From JBBQAA01 sp038276395 (GTDB taxonomy: Bacteria; Actinomycetota; Thermoleophilia; Solirubrobacterales; Solirubrobacteraceae), in contig JBBQAA010000074.1 of NCBI GenBank assembly GCA_038276395.1, positions 124,001 to 188,000 on the forward strand: a stretch of 64,000 nt of DNA, in the 5' to 3' direction. The translations under genes were made by a program, and so were the position numbers. The notes below the pieces were generated by a model that saw nothing but the letters and a program-made list of their open reading frames with translations, searched no databases and had not been told where the DNA came from. Within the stretch, counting starts at the first letter, position 1, and the number at the start of each line of letters is the position of its first letter. This document shows positions 23,201 through 32,303 of this stretch, one piece after another.

Positions 23201-23527
23201 TCAGCGCCCGAGCCGCCGCCGCGACCGGCCCCGCGGGAGGCCCGCGTTCAGCATCACCGCGCGATCCTCGGCCTCCGCGCGCGCCTCGGCCAGGCGCTCG
23301 GAGAACGCGGTGCTCTCCAGCCCGCACGGGATCCGCGCGATCTCGATCCGCGCCTGGCCGGTGCGGCGCAGGCCCACGGAGATCTCCCCGGAGCGGGTCG
23401 AGCGCTCGTTGAGCCGCCAACCGGCGCGCAGGCGGCGGCGCGCCGCGCGGGCGGCGAGGCCGGCGAGCACCGCCCCGGTCAGGAGCAGCGCGAGGAACAG
23501 GATGAGGATCGCCTCGGCGCCGCTCAC
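23201..23527 (-). CDS. small single-pass membrane protein after cca
   Basis: A 108-residue protein: one N-terminal helix (ILILFLALLLTGAVLAGLAA) followed by an Arg-rich cytoplasmic part with a charged coiled stretch (SERLAEARAEAEDRAV). No family recognised. The GTG at 23527 overlaps the stop of cca (GTGA), so it is the last gene of the glmS operon. The longer open frame starting at 23539 gives MARA before the same sequence and is a less likely start. Confidence 0.65.
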   Translation of the reverse strand: MSGAEAILILFLALLLTGAVLAGLAARAARRRLRAGWRLNERSTRSGEISVGLRRTGQARIEIARIPCGLESTAFSERLAEARAEAEDRAVMLNAGLPRGRSRRRLGR

Positions 23528-24912
23528 CGCGCGAGCCACCTGCGCGCGTGGGCGATCGCCTCATCGCGGGTCTCGATCTCCCCCGCGTAGCGCGCGGCCT
23601 CGAGCTCGGCCAGCAGCGGGCCGAGCTCCGGACCGGGCCGGATCCTCAGCGCCCGCGCGAGCTCGTCGCCCCGCAGCAACGGGGCCGCGCCCGGCTGGAA
23701 CGCGCGCGCGGCGGCGAGCAGCCCGCGGGCGAGGGCGAGATGTCGCGCGATCGCCGGCTCCGCGTTCCGCCCCCGGGTGGCCAGGCGGTCGGCCACCGTG
23801 AGCAGGGTCACGTCCGCCGTCACGGGCACCGTCGCGCTCAGGTACTCGTGGACCGCGCGCGGGGGCAGCGGCTGCGCGTGGACGAGGAAGCCGAGGCGGA
23901 GGTGGTGGCGGGCGAGCTCGCCCACGTGGGCCGCCAGACGCTCGCTCGAGCGCAGCCGCCGCAGCACCGCGGCGGCCAGCACCGCTCCCTCGGCGTCGTG
24001 GCCGGGAAAGCCGACCCTGCCGTTCGGGAAGACCCGGCGCGTCAGCGGCTTGGCCGCGTCGTGCAGCAGCGCGCCGAGGCGGAGCGCGCCACCCCGCGTC
24101 AGGCCGTCGGCCAGCGGCTCGGCGAGGAGCGGCGCGACGCGCCCGCCCTCGACGCCGAGGACGGCCTCCGGGTCGCGCTCGAGCGCCACCGCCCGCTCGA
24201 GCACCTCGAGCGTGTGGCCCCAGACGTCGCGGTGGTGGTAGACGCCCTGGCCGACGCCCTTGAGCGCCTCGAGCTCGGGCAGCACCGAGCCGATCAGCCC
24301 GAGCGCATCGGTCAGCCGCACCCCCGCCGCCGGGTCGGGAGCGGCGATGATCCGCTTCAGCTCGGCGAAGATCCGCTCGGGCGAGGCGCGCAGGACCTCG
24401 CCGGCGTGGGCCCGGACCTGCGCGGCCGTGTCCGGCTCGACCGTGAGCCCGAGCTCGGTGGCCAGGCGCGCGGCGCGCAGCGTGCGCAGCGGATCGTCGG
24501 CCAGCGCCCGCGGGCCGACCACGCGCAGGCGCCGCGCGGCCAGGTCCTCCCGGCCGCCGAACGGATCGACGACGGCGCCCGGCTCGGCCAGCGGCGCGGC
24601 CATGGCGTTCACGGTGAAGTCCCGCCGCGCCAGATCGTCGGCGAGCGTTCCCGCCAGGGGGGAGAGATCCGTCTGCCAGGACTGTCCGCGGCCGACCACC
24701 CGCCAGGCGCCGAAGGCCTCGGAGAGCGGGAAGGCCGTGCCCCGCCCGGCGGCGGCCACCGCGCGCGCCGCCTCCCCCACGTCGCCGGCCACCACGAGGT
24801 CGAGGTCGTCGGTCTCCCGGCCGAGCAGCCCGTCGCGCACCGTGCCGCCGACGAGGTAGGCCTCCCGCCCGGCGAGCCCGGCGCGCACCGCGTCGCGCGC
24901 GGCGGCGCTCAC
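23524..24912 (-). CDS. cca: CCA tRNA nucleotidyltransferase-family protein with HD domain
   Basis: A 462-residue member of the polymerase-beta-like tRNA nucleotidyltransferase family, which builds or repairs the 3' CCA end. The head contains YLVGGTVRDGLLGRETDDLD, with the G-loop and catalytic aspartates, and DFTVNAMA. The neck contains LRAARLATELGL. A C-terminal HD domain has LLHDAAKPLT and VHEYLSATV. The GTG start overlaps the alr stop (GTGA). A poly(A) polymerase role cannot be excluded from sequence alone. Confidence 0.9.
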   Translation of the reverse strand: MSAAARDAVRAGLAGREAYLVGGTVRDGLLGRETDDLDLVVAGDVGEAARAVAAAGRGTAFPLSEAFGAWRVVGRGQSWQTDLSPLAGTLADDLARRDFTVNAMAAPLAEPGAVVDPFGGREDLAARRLRVVGPRALADDPLRTLRAARLATELGLTVEPDTAAQVRAHAGEVLRASPERIFAELKRIIAAPDPAAGVRLTDALGLIGSVLPELEALKGVGQGVYHHRDVWGHTLEVLERAVALERDPEAVLGVEGGRVAPLLAEPLADGLTRGGALRLGALLHDAAKPLTRRVFPNGRVGFPGHDAEGAVLAAAVLRRLRSSERLAAHVGELARHHLRLGFLVHAQPLPPRAVHEYLSATVPVTADVTLLTVADRLATRGRNAEPAIARHLALARGLLAAARAFQPGAAPLLRGDELARALRIRPGPELGPLLAELEAARYAGEIETRDEAIAHARRWLAR

Positions 24913-26003
24913 AGCTCGGCGCCGTCCCGGTGGTGGACGCGGGGTACGCGGGCCGAGAGCCCGCAGGTGATCTCGTAGTTGATCGTGCCGATGCGCTCGG
25001 CGAGCTCCTCCGCGCTCTGCCCGCCGCCGATGAAGAGCGCCTCCTGCCCGATCCGGACGTCGGCGTCGAGCCCGACGTCTACCGTGATGTTGTCCATCGA
25101 GACCGTCCCGGCGAGGGGGAAGCGGCGTCCGCCGATCACGACATCCGCGTTATTGGAGAACGCGCGCCGCACGCCGTCCGCGTAGCCCACGGGCAGCGTG
25201 GCGATCCGGGTCGGCGCCACGGCGATGAACGAGCGCCCGTAGCCGGCGGATTCCCCCGCCGCGGCGGGCTTGACGGCCGCCACCCACGTCGCGAGCCCGA
25301 GCGCGGGCTCGAGCTCCTGCTCGGCAGGATCGAGCCCGAAGGGATCCATGCCGTAGAGCGCGATGCCGCAGCGGACGAGATCGAAGTGGCTGGAGGCCTC
25401 TCGCAGCGTGGCCGCCGAGTTCGCGGCGTGGACGACGATCCCCGGATGGCGTGCGCGCAGCCGCTCGGCCCACGGGCTGAAGCGCACGAGCTGGAGTGCC
25501 ATGAACTCCGGATCCTCGTCGGCCGTGGCGAAGTGGGTCATCGCCCCGGCGAGCACGAGATCCTCGCGGGCGGCCACCGCCGCCGCCGTCCGGTCGGCCT
25601 CCTCCGGGTCGCGGGTGCCGAAGCGGCCCATCCCGGTGTCGAGCTTCACGTGCACGCGCAGGCCGGGCGGGAGCGAGGCGATCCACTCCGGCCGCCAGGC
25701 GACGACGTCGGCCCCCGCGCCCGCCGCCAGCGCCAGCTCCGCGGGCGCGAGCGCGCCCATGACGACGAGCCGGGCGCCGACCCCTTCCGCGCGGAGCTCC
25801 GCCGCCTCCCGGGCCGTGGCCACGAACAGCCAGCTCGCGCCGCCCGCCAGCGCGGCCCGGGCGCAGGGTGCCGCGCCGTGCCCGTAGCCGTCGGCCTTGA
25901 CCACGGCACCGAGCGCGGCGCCGCCCGCGAGAGTGCGGCCCAGGCGCGCGGCGTTCCGCTCGATCGCCGCGACGTTCACGCGCGCGACCGCGCGTTGCGG
26001 CAA
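24909..26003 (-). CDS. alr: alanine racemase
   Basis: PLP enzyme making D-alanine for peptidoglycan, 364 residues. The PLP lysine is K36 in VVKADGYGHG. Other marks are the SMDNITVDVG segment of the C-terminal beta domain and TLPVGYADGVRR; the catalytic tyrosine probably lies in AGYGRSF. The TTG start at 26003 lies three bases after the nnrDE stop. The frame is clean throughout. It is the only alr in the window and is grouped with glmS, another precursor enzyme. Confidence 0.95.
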   Translation of the reverse strand: MPQRAVARVNVAAIERNAARLGRTLAGGAALGAVVKADGYGHGAAPCARAALAGGASWLFVATAREAAELRAEGVGARLVVMGALAPAELALAAGAGADVVAWRPEWIASLPPGLRVHVKLDTGMGRFGTRDPEEADRTAAAVAAREDLVLAGAMTHFATADEDPEFMALQLVRFSPWAERLRARHPGIVVHAANSAATLREASSHFDLVRCGIALYGMDPFGLDPAEQELEPALGLATWVAAVKPAAAGESAGYGRSFIAVAPTRIATLPVGYADGVRRAFSNNADVVIGGRRFPLAGTVSMDNITVDVGLDADVRIGQEALFIGGGQSAEELAERIGTINYEITCGLSARVPRVHHRDGAEL

Positions 26004-26006
26004 CGC

Positions 26007-27512
26007 TCAGCCCTCCAGCGCCAGGGGGAGGCGCGCGATGACGTCGCTGGCGATGACGCCGTCCGGGCCGCTCTGTGCAACCGCGGCGATCTGCCCGGCC
26101 CGGAGATGCAGCCGGACGCCGGCGCACGCGGCGAGGAAGGCCTCCATCCCCTTGGCCAGGAGCGCGCCGATGACCCCGGAGAGGACGTCCCCCGTGCCCG
26201 CCGTGGCCAGCGCCGGCGCACCGCCGCGCGAGACGGCGACGCGGCCGTCCGGATGGGCGATGAGCGTGTCGTCCCCCTTCAGCACGAGGATCGCCCCGGC
26301 CGACGCGGCCGCGGCGCGCGCGAAGTGCAGGCGGCGGGCGCCGATCGCCTCGGAGTCCTCCCCGAGCAGCCGGCCGAGCTCGCCCGCATGCGGCGTGAGG
26401 ACGGTGGCAGCCTCGCGCCCCGCCAGGTCGGCGAGCCGCCCGGCGTGGGCGTAGAGGCCGTCGGCGTCGAGCACGAGCGGCAGGGGCGCCTCGCCCGCGA
26501 GACGCCGGGCGAGGGCGATGGTCTCCTCCCCTCGGCCGAGGCCCGGCCCGAGGATGAGCGCGTCCGCCTTCTCGGCGCGCTCGAGGATCTCCTCGGCGGC
26601 CTCGGGCGCGAGCGCGCCGTCCGCGTCGGGCAGATTCACGGTCATGACCTCGAGGAGCTTTGCCTCGAAGACGGCTCCGAGCGATCCGGGGACGAGCGCG
26701 CTCACGTACCCCGCGCCGGCGCGCATCGCCGCCTCGGCGGCCAGGCACGGCGCGCCGGTGAGCCCGGCCGAGCCGCCGCAGACGAGCACGGCGCCGGAGG
26801 CGAACTTCGTGCCGTCCGGGCCCCGGCGCGGGATCTTCCGGCGCACGCCGGCGCCGACCAGCGAGATCGCGGGAACGGCGGGCCCGCCCTCCGGAATGCC
26901 GATGCCGGCGACCTCCACCTCCCCGGCGTGGGCCTTGCCGGGGCTGATCCACAGCCCCGGCTTGGCGGCGTGGAAGGTGACCGTGGCGGCGGCGCGCACG
27001 CCGAGGTCGGCCACCTCGCCGGTGGCGGCGTCGACGCCGCTCGGGACGTCCACGGCGAGCACCGGCGTGCCGCCCTCCGACATCGCCTCCATCGCGCTGC
27101 GCTGCGGCTCGCGCACCTCGCCGGCGAAGCCGGTGCCGAGCACGGCGTCGATGACGAGCGCCGCACCCGCGAGGCGGCCGGGATCGAACTCGGCCGGCGC
27201 CGCGCCCGGCAGGCGGTCGAGGTTCGCCTTCGCGTCCCCCTCGGCACCGGAGAGATCCCCCACCGCGAGGCAGTCGACCTCGCGCCCCGCGGCGCGCAGG
27301 AGCCGCGCCGCCACCCACCCATCGCCGCCGTTGTTCCCCTTGCCGCCCACGACGACGATCCGGCCCTCCGGCGCGCGGGCCGCCGCCGCGCGGGCCACGG
27401 CCTCCCCCGCACGCTCCATGAGCTCGGCACTCGGGATGCCGGCCTCCTCGATTGCCCAGGCGTCGGTGGCGCGCATCTCCTCCGCGGTGTAGAGCGACTC
27501 GAAGGCGCTCAT
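26007..27512 (-). CDS. bifunctional NAD(P)H-hydrate epimerase / ADP-dependent dehydratase
   Basis: Repairs hydrated NAD(P)H. The N-terminal epimerase domain (about 1-210) shows VVVGGKGNNGGDGWVAARLL and VLAVDVPSGVDAATG. The C-terminal dehydratase domain (about 225-500) shows HAGELGRLLG and the ribokinase-like ATAGTGDVLSGVIGA with its catalytic aspartate. The fusion is the usual bacterial YjeF/Nnr arrangement. The ATG at 27512 overlaps the acpS stop. The operon places it between acpS and alr, a common actinobacterial order. Confidence 0.95.
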   Translation of the reverse strand: MSAFESLYTAEEMRATDAWAIEEAGIPSAELMERAGEAVARAAAARAPEGRIVVVGGKGNNGGDGWVAARLLRAAGREVDCLAVGDLSGAEGDAKANLDRLPGAAPAEFDPGRLAGAALVIDAVLGTGFAGEVREPQRSAMEAMSEGGTPVLAVDVPSGVDAATGEVADLGVRAAATVTFHAAKPGLWISPGKAHAGEVEVAGIGIPEGGPAVPAISLVGAGVRRKIPRRGPDGTKFASGAVLVCGGSAGLTGAPCLAAEAAMRAGAGYVSALVPGSLGAVFEAKLLEVMTVNLPDADGALAPEAAEEILERAEKADALILGPGLGRGEETIALARRLAGEAPLPLVLDADGLYAHAGRLADLAGREAATVLTPHAGELGRLLGEDSEAIGARRLHFARAAAASAGAILVLKGDDTLIAHPDGRVAVSRGGAPALATAGTGDVLSGVIGALLAKGMEAFLAACAGVRLHLRAGQIAAVAQSGPDGVIASDVIARLPLALEG

Positions 27513-27874
27513 GCCGGTACCGCCAGCGCCACCGCACCGGCGTTTCGCCGCGTGTGGGTCAGGGAGATCTCGACGCTCACCCCGAGCGCGGCCGCGTGCT
27601 TCGCCGTGGCGCCGTGCAGGCGCAGCTCGGGCGGGCCTGCGCCGCCGAGGATCTCGATCTCCCGCCAGGCGGTGGCTCGGAGCCGCAGCGCCTTGGCCAC
27701 CGCCTCCTTGGCGCAGAAGCGCGCCGCCAGCCGCTGACCGTCGCCGCCCGCGAGCTCGCGCTCGGCCCCGGTGAAGAGCCGCTCGGCCAGCCGCGGACGC
27801 CGCGCGAGCGCGCGCTCGAGGCGGGAGACCTCGAGCAGGTCGACGCCGATCCCGAACCTGGGCTCGGCGCTCAC
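27509..27874 (-). CDS. acpS: holo-[acyl-carrier-protein] synthase
   Basis: Transfers phosphopantetheine from CoA to acyl carrier protein. At 121 residues it has normal AcpS length, with GIGVDLLEVSRLERAL carrying the Mg-binding aspartate and RFCAKEAVAKAL carrying the conserved glutamate and lysine. The end VEISLTHTRRNAGAVALAV is also typical. The GTG at 27874 overlaps the glmS stop (GTGA); the open frame beyond it is antisense noise. Confidence 0.94.
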   Translation of the reverse strand: MSAEPRFGIGVDLLEVSRLERALARRPRLAERLFTGAERELAGGDGQRLAARFCAKEAVAKALRLRATAWREIEILGGAGPPELRLHGATAKHAAALGVSVEISLTHTRRNAGAVALAVPA

Positions 27875-29742
27875 TCCACCGTCACGGTCTTGGCCAGGTT
27901 CCGCGGCTTGTCCACGTCGAGCCCGCGCAGGCGGGCGATGTGGTAGGCCAGGAGCTGAAGCGGTACCACGGCGACGATCGGCTCGAGCATCGGGTCGGTG
28001 GCGGGAACGGTCAGGAGCTCCTCGCACTGCTCGGCCAGCGCGGTGTCCCCCTCGGTCCCCACGGCGATCACCTGCGCGCCGCGCGCGCGGACCTCCTGCA
28101 TGTTCGAGACGATCTTCTCCCGCACCGGCGAGTTCGTGGCCACCACGACGACGGGCGTTCCCTGCTCGAGCAGCGCGATCGGACCGTGCTTCATCTCCCC
28201 CGCCGCGTAGGCGTCGGTGGCGATGTAGGAGATCTCCTTGAGCTTCAGCGCGCCCTCGAGCGCCACCGGCAGACCGGCGTGGCGGCCGAGGTAGAGGAAG
28301 AAGTCATGCTCGTGGAGGCGCTCGGCGAGCGCCTCGATGCGCCCGGCGTCGCGGGCGATGACGAGCTCCATCGCGTGCGGGAGGCGCTTGACGGCGCTCA
28401 CGAGCTCGGTCCGCCGCTCGGCGGACAGCGTCCCGCGGAGCTCGGCCAGGCGGAGCGCGAGCAGGTACATCGCCGCGACCTGGGCGACGAAGGTCTTCGT
28501 CGCCGCCACGCCGACCTCGAGCCCGGCGCGGGTGAGCAGGACGCCGTCGGCGTCGCGCGTGGCCTGCGAGCCCTGGATGTTCGTCACGGCGAGGACGGCG
28601 GCGCCGCGCTCGCGCGCGAGGCGCATGGCGGCCAGCGTGTCGGCCGTCTCCCCCGACTGCGTCATGCCGATGACGAGATCCCCCGGGCCGACCACGGGGT
28701 TGCGGTAGCGGTACTCCGAGGCGATGTCCATCTCCACGGGCACGCGCGCCCACTCCTCGATCGCGTAGCGCCCGACGAGGCCGGCGTGGTAGGCCGTCCC
28801 GCAGCCGACGATGACGATCCGCCGGCAGGTGCCGAGGACCTCGTCGCCGATCCCGCCGAGCTCCCCGGCGAAGTCGACGCCGTCGGCGCGCGCCGTGCGG
28901 TCGGCGACCGTCTCGGCCACCGCCTCCGGCTGGTCGTGTATCTCCTTGAGCATGAAGGTCTCATAGCCGCCCTTCTCGGCGGTCTCCTCGTCCCAGTCCA
29001 CGCGCGTGATCTCCCGCTCGACGGGCTCGCCGTCGGCGCCGAGGAAGGCGACGCCCTGGCGCGTGAGGACGACGAGCTCGTCGTTCTCGACGAGCTGGAC
29101 CTCCCGGGTGGCGGCCAGGAAGGCGGGGATGGCGGAGGCCACCCACTGCTCGCCCTCGCCGCGGCCGACGACGAGCGGACACTCCCGGCGGGCGCCGACG
29201 AGGGTGTCCGGGTCGGCGGCCGACATGGCCACGAAGGCGTAGTGGCCGCGCAGCTCACCGAAGGCGCGGCGCGTGGCCTCGGCGAGGTCGCCGGCCGCGC
29301 GGAGGTGGTGGGCGATCAGGTGGGCCACGACCTCGGCGTCGGTCTCGCTCGTGAAGTGCGCCTCCTCGGCCCGCAGCCGGTCCTTGAGCTCGACGTAGTT
29401 CTCCACGATGCCGTTGAGCACGATGTGGACCTCCCCGCGGTTGTCGTCGTGCGGGTGGGCGTTCTCCTCGGTCACCTGGCCGTGGGTGGCCCAGCGCGTG
29501 TGGCCGATCCCGAGCGTGGCCGGACGCTCGAGGAGCGCGACGCCGGTCGCGGCGCCCTGCTCCCGCAGCCGGTCGCGCAGCGCGTCCAGGCGGCCGACCG
29601 CGCGCACGGAGCGGATCGCCCCGCCGGGCGCGAGCACGGCGACGCCCGCGGAGTCATAGCCGCGGTACTCGAGCTTCTCGAGGCCGGCGAGCAGGACGTC
29701 CCGGACGGGCCGCTCACCGACGTAGCCGACGATTCCGCACAT
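27871..29742 (-). CDS. glmS: glutamine-fructose-6-phosphate aminotransferase (isomerizing)
   Basis: Makes glucosamine-6-phosphate, the entry to UDP-GlcNAc, from fructose-6-phosphate and glutamine. The N-terminal glutaminase domain starts MCGIVGYVG, with C2 as nucleophile once Met is removed. Two SIS sugar-isomerase domains follow, with GMTQSGETADTLAA and then LGRHAGLPVALEGALKLKE, and the C-terminus ends KPRNLAKTVTVE as in all GlmS. 623 residues. TAAGCT nine bases upstream supports the start. First gene of the operon glmS-acpS-nnrDE-alr-cca. No glmS ribozyme is present, and there is almost no leader for one. Confidence 0.97.
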   Translation of the reverse strand: MCGIVGYVGERPVRDVLLAGLEKLEYRGYDSAGVAVLAPGGAIRSVRAVGRLDALRDRLREQGAATGVALLERPATLGIGHTRWATHGQVTEENAHPHDDNRGEVHIVLNGIVENYVELKDRLRAEEAHFTSETDAEVVAHLIAHHLRAAGDLAEATRRAFGELRGHYAFVAMSAADPDTLVGARRECPLVVGRGEGEQWVASAIPAFLAATREVQLVENDELVVLTRQGVAFLGADGEPVEREITRVDWDEETAEKGGYETFMLKEIHDQPEAVAETVADRTARADGVDFAGELGGIGDEVLGTCRRIVIVGCGTAYHAGLVGRYAIEEWARVPVEMDIASEYRYRNPVVGPGDLVIGMTQSGETADTLAAMRLARERGAAVLAVTNIQGSQATRDADGVLLTRAGLEVGVAATKTFVAQVAAMYLLALRLAELRGTLSAERRTELVSAVKRLPHAMELVIARDAGRIEALAERLHEHDFFLYLGRHAGLPVALEGALKLKEISYIATDAYAAGEMKHGPIALLEQGTPVVVVATNSPVREKIVSNMQEVRARGAQVIAVGTEGDTALAEQCEELLTVPATDPMLEPIVAVVPLQLLAYHIARLRGLDVDKPRNLAKTVTVE

Positions 29743-29751
29743 GAGGAGCAG

Positions 29752-29757
29752 AGCTTA
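29752..29757 (-). promoter_or_regulatory. -10 promoter box of the glmS operon
   Basis: TAAGCT on the reverse strand, nine bases before ATG 29742. Confidence 0.55.
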
Positions 29758-29819
29758 CGAGCGCGCGGGAGCGCGACCCGCCGCCCCGCCGTTCAGGCCG
29801 CCGTCAGGCCCGGCCCGCC

Positions 29820-29825
29820 TAGCAT
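29820..29825 (+). promoter_or_regulatory. -10 promoter box of the membrane-protein gene at 29833
   Basis: TAGCAT, seven bases before GTG 29833; this selects the start. Confidence 0.55.
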
Positions 29826-29832
29826 CCTCGCG

Positions 29833-31242
29833 GTGATCCGGCACCATCGAGCGGCCGTCGCCGTCGCGCTCGGGTGCCTCGCCGTCGCGGCGCTGTCGCT
29901 GCTGCTCCCCTTCTCGCTGGCCTACGACCCCTGGGCGTGGCTCGTCTGGGGGCGGGAGGTCATCCATCTCGGGCTCGACACCCGCCACGGGCCGTCGTGG
30001 AAGCCGCTCCCCGTTGCCTTCACGACCCTGTTCGGCCTCGTGCCCGCGGCCGCCCCCGTGCTGTGGGCCGTCGTGGCCCGCGCCGGGCTCCTCGGCGCGG
30101 TCGCGCTCGGGGCCCGGCTCGCGCGCCGGCTGGCCGGCGGGGGCGCGCCCGGCGCCCTGGCCGCGGTGCTCGCCGTCCTTGGCCTGCTCTTCATGGGAGG
30201 CCTCCCCCGCGTGGTGTTCGACAACTCATCCGAGGGCCTCGCCCTGCTCGGGCTCCTGGCGATGTTCGACCGGCTGTGGGCGGGCCGGCCGCGCCTGGCG
30301 CTCGCCTGCGGGTGCTTCGCGGGCCTCGTGCGGCCGGAGGTCTGGCTCCTGCTGGCCATCCTCGGGGTGGCGATGATCCGCGAGGATCGCCGCCACCTCC
30401 GCTATGTCGCGCTCCTCGGCGGGCTGACGCTCGTCGCCTGGATCGTCCCCGACTGGATCGGCTCCCACGACATCCTGCGGGCGGTCCACCGCGCGTCGGC
30501 CAGGGATCCCGGCACCTACAGCCGACGCTCGGACCCCACCGGCGCGGCGCTCGACGACATCAGACACATCCTCCTCCCGGCCACCCTCGCGGGCATCCTC
30601 GCCGCCGCGGTCCTCGGCGGGCGCCGGCTCCGGCGGCTGCTGCTCGCCGGGGTCCTCGTCCTCGCGGTCGTCGTCATCGGCGTCGCGCGCGGCGAGGCCG
30701 GGAACTCCCGCTACCTGCTGACCGGAGCCGGAGTGGGGGCGGTGGTGGGCGGCGCGGGATGGGGGCTCCTGGCCGCCCGCATCGCGGCCGCCGGCCCCGA
30801 CCGGCGGCGGAGCGCGGCGCTCGCGGTGACCATCGTCGCCGCCCGGGCCGCGAGCGCCAACGACACTCCCTACCGCATTCGCGTCACGCGGTATCAGGCC
30901 GAGGTATCGGGCCTCTTCGCCGGGGCCGACGGCCAACTCGCCGGTCTGATCGCCCTCGCGCGCACGCACAACGCACTTACGCACGCGTGCGGGCGCCCGG
31001 CGGTCGATCAGTTCGCGGTACCGGTCCTCGCGTGGTACCTCGGCGTGCACATCCGCGACGTCGACGCCTACTTCCGCCCCCACACGATCCTGCTCCAGCA
31101 GCGGATCGACGGGTACTTCCTGCCCGCGCCGCTGAACCCCGGGCGCTCGGTCCTCGTCCACGGCTCGTGGCGGATCCTGCGCGGGCCCTGCCCCCCGGTC
31201 CCCCTCCCGGTGGTCAGGCTCCATTCAGTGCCGCCACCGTAA
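29833..31242 (+). CDS. polytopic membrane protein, GT-C glycosyltransferase-like
   Basis: A 469-residue protein with about nine hydrophobic helices and a soluble C-terminal part (about 360-469). An early acidic-aromatic loop (LAYDPWAWLVWGREV) after the first helix and a charged loop between helices suggest a GT-C type glycosyltransferase using lipid-linked sugar, but the signature DxD is not clear. The C-terminal part contains ALTHACGRPAVDQF and YFRPHTILLQQR. A much longer open frame to the left is antisense to glmS and is not real. It is followed by the remains of a family 2 glycosyltransferase. Confidence 0.7.
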   Translation: MIRHHRAAVAVALGCLAVAALSLLLPFSLAYDPWAWLVWGREVIHLGLDTRHGPSWKPLPVAFTTLFGLVPAAAPVLWAVVARAGLLGAVALGARLARRLAGGGAPGALAAVLAVLGLLFMGGLPRVVFDNSSEGLALLGLLAMFDRLWAGRPRLALACGCFAGLVRPEVWLLLAILGVAMIREDRRHLRYVALLGGLTLVAWIVPDWIGSHDILRAVHRASARDPGTYSRRSDPTGAALDDIRHILLPATLAGILAAAVLGGRRLRRLLLAGVLVLAVVVIGVARGEAGNSRYLLTGAGVGAVVGGAGWGLLAARIAAAGPDRRRSAALAVTIVAARAASANDTPYRIRVTRYQAEVSGLFAGADGQLAGLIALARTHNALTHACGRPAVDQFAVPVLAWYLGVHIRDVDAYFRPHTILLQQRIDGYFLPAPLNPGRSVLVHGSWRILRGPCPPVPLPVVRLHSVPPP

Positions 31243-31261
31243 GCGTGTCAGCCGGTCGCGG

Positions 31262-31531
31262 CGGCGCCCAGCCGAGCATGGCCTTCCTCCCCACCGAGAC
31301 GGTTGCCAGGAGCACCGAGCTGCCCCTCGAGCGGCGCCGAGCTTCGTGGCCGACATGCGCTCGGGCACGGCCTCGCCACCGAGGTCACCTCGCGCATCCT
31401 CAAACGCGGATCCGCCCTTCGAGGCGCCGGTCTCCTACCACAGCCGCTCGGCGCGGGAGGGGAAGAAGATCACCTGTCGGGACGGGGTGCGCTCGCTGGC
31501 GATGCCGCTGCGGGTGCGGCTCGGGCGCTGA
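31262..31531 (+). pseudogene. C-terminal relic of a family 2 glycosyltransferase
   Basis: Two frames hold recognisable pieces of a dolichol-phosphate-mannose-synthase-like enzyme. One reads HGLATEVTSRILKRG up to about 31412. The next frame reads PFEAPVSYHSRSAREGKK and ITCRDGVRSLAMPLRVRL, ending at the TGA at 31531. In intact relatives these are continuous (a TEVTxRLL helix followed by an EVPVxYxxRxxxEGKK strand). The catalytic N-terminal part is gone. The rest of 31532-31684 shows no gene. Confidence 0.65.
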
Positions 31532-31684
31532 GAGCAGGCTCGCGCCCGCCCTCCGGGGACGCGGAGCTTCGGGAGGCGTCTTGGCGGGGGTTCCTGGTGA
31601 CGCTGCGCGCTCGTGCACGCGCAGCGGGGCCGGGCCCCGGCGCGGGTCCACGCGCGAGAGCCCGGCCGGGCCGCCGAGACGGCG

Positions 31685-32173
31685 TCAGGAGCCGAGGCGC
31701 ACTGTGAGGGGGATCCGGCCGCCTCGCTCGGTCCCGCTCGTGAGCGTCCCCCGCGCCCGGGCGTAGGCGCCCGTCCCGCCCGTCACCGCGAACGTCGTGG
31801 CCGGCACGTCGCGCACGGTGTTGAAGCCCGACAACGTGATCTGCCCGCGCGGCAGGACGAGCGCGCCCTCGCACAGGTTTCCGCCCCGGCGGCCGGGCTG
31901 CGTGGTCGTGCACACGAGGTTCGACGTCCCGACCACCTTCTTGCCGGAGAGGAGCTGCCCGCCGATGACGAAGGCGTCTCCCTGGGTGAACGGCTTGGCC
32001 GGACCGCCGCGGGGCGCGACGTCCTCGAACTTGAACGCACGCTCGACCTGGGCGACCCTGATCGTGGACGAGGCGGTGCGTCCGCTCGCCGGCCCGGAGA
32101 GAGCGGCGGTGGTGGAGCCGGCGGCGGCGGCGACGACGGCCGCGGCGAGTGAGGCCCTGCGGTGGTTGATCAT
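31685..32173 (-). CDS. secreted allene-oxide-cyclase-barrel-like protein, copy 1
   Basis: A 162-residue exported protein: signal peptide to about residue 30, then a beta-barrel of the allene-oxide-cyclase/dirigent type, judged from GDAFVIGGQLL, LPRGQITLSGF and the signature VTGGTGAYARARGTLT. Ligand and activity are unknown; bacterial members are usually called hypothetical. It is divergent from a histidine kinase/response regulator pair. The same three-gene layout recurs at 39305-41839, where the paralogue is also 162 residues long. Confidence 0.75.
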   Translation of the reverse strand: MINHRRASLAAAVVAAAAGSTTAALSGPASGRTASSTIRVAQVERAFKFEDVAPRGGPAKPFTQGDAFVIGGQLLSGKKVVGTSNLVCTTTQPGRRGGNLCEGALVLPRGQITLSGFNTVRDVPATTFAVTGGTGAYARARGTLTSGTERGGRIPLTVRLGS

Positions 32174-32291
32174 GGCCGCAGCCTTCCGAGCGGCGGCTCG
32201 CCCGTCATCGGACCGGAGTCTGGACCTGCCTCCGACCGGGGTCGCATGCGAATCATCCCGTGGTCTGATGCGAAGGCTCCTCGCGCGCCTT

Positions 32292-32297
32292 TATCGT
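32292..32297 (+). promoter_or_regulatory. -10 promoter box of two-component operon 1
   Basis: TATCGT, six bases before ATG 32304, the same spacing as in the paralogous operon at 40005. It supports 32304 over ATG 32268 as the start. Confidence 0.5.
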
Positions 32298-32303
32298 CCG
32301 GCC

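Noticed and set aside
24930..27737. A 935-codon forward open frame opposite alr and nnrDE
   Set aside because: Antisense shadow; the reverse strand carries two conserved enzymes over the same stretch.
29743..29832. glmS ribozyme upstream of glmS
   Set aside because: The gap is too short, a -10 box lies nine bases before the start, and no ribozyme core sequence is seen.
27940..31242. An 1100-codon forward open frame across glmS
   Set aside because: Only the part from GTG 29833 has membrane-protein character; the rest is antisense to glmS with His/Asp/Arg-rich shadow composition.
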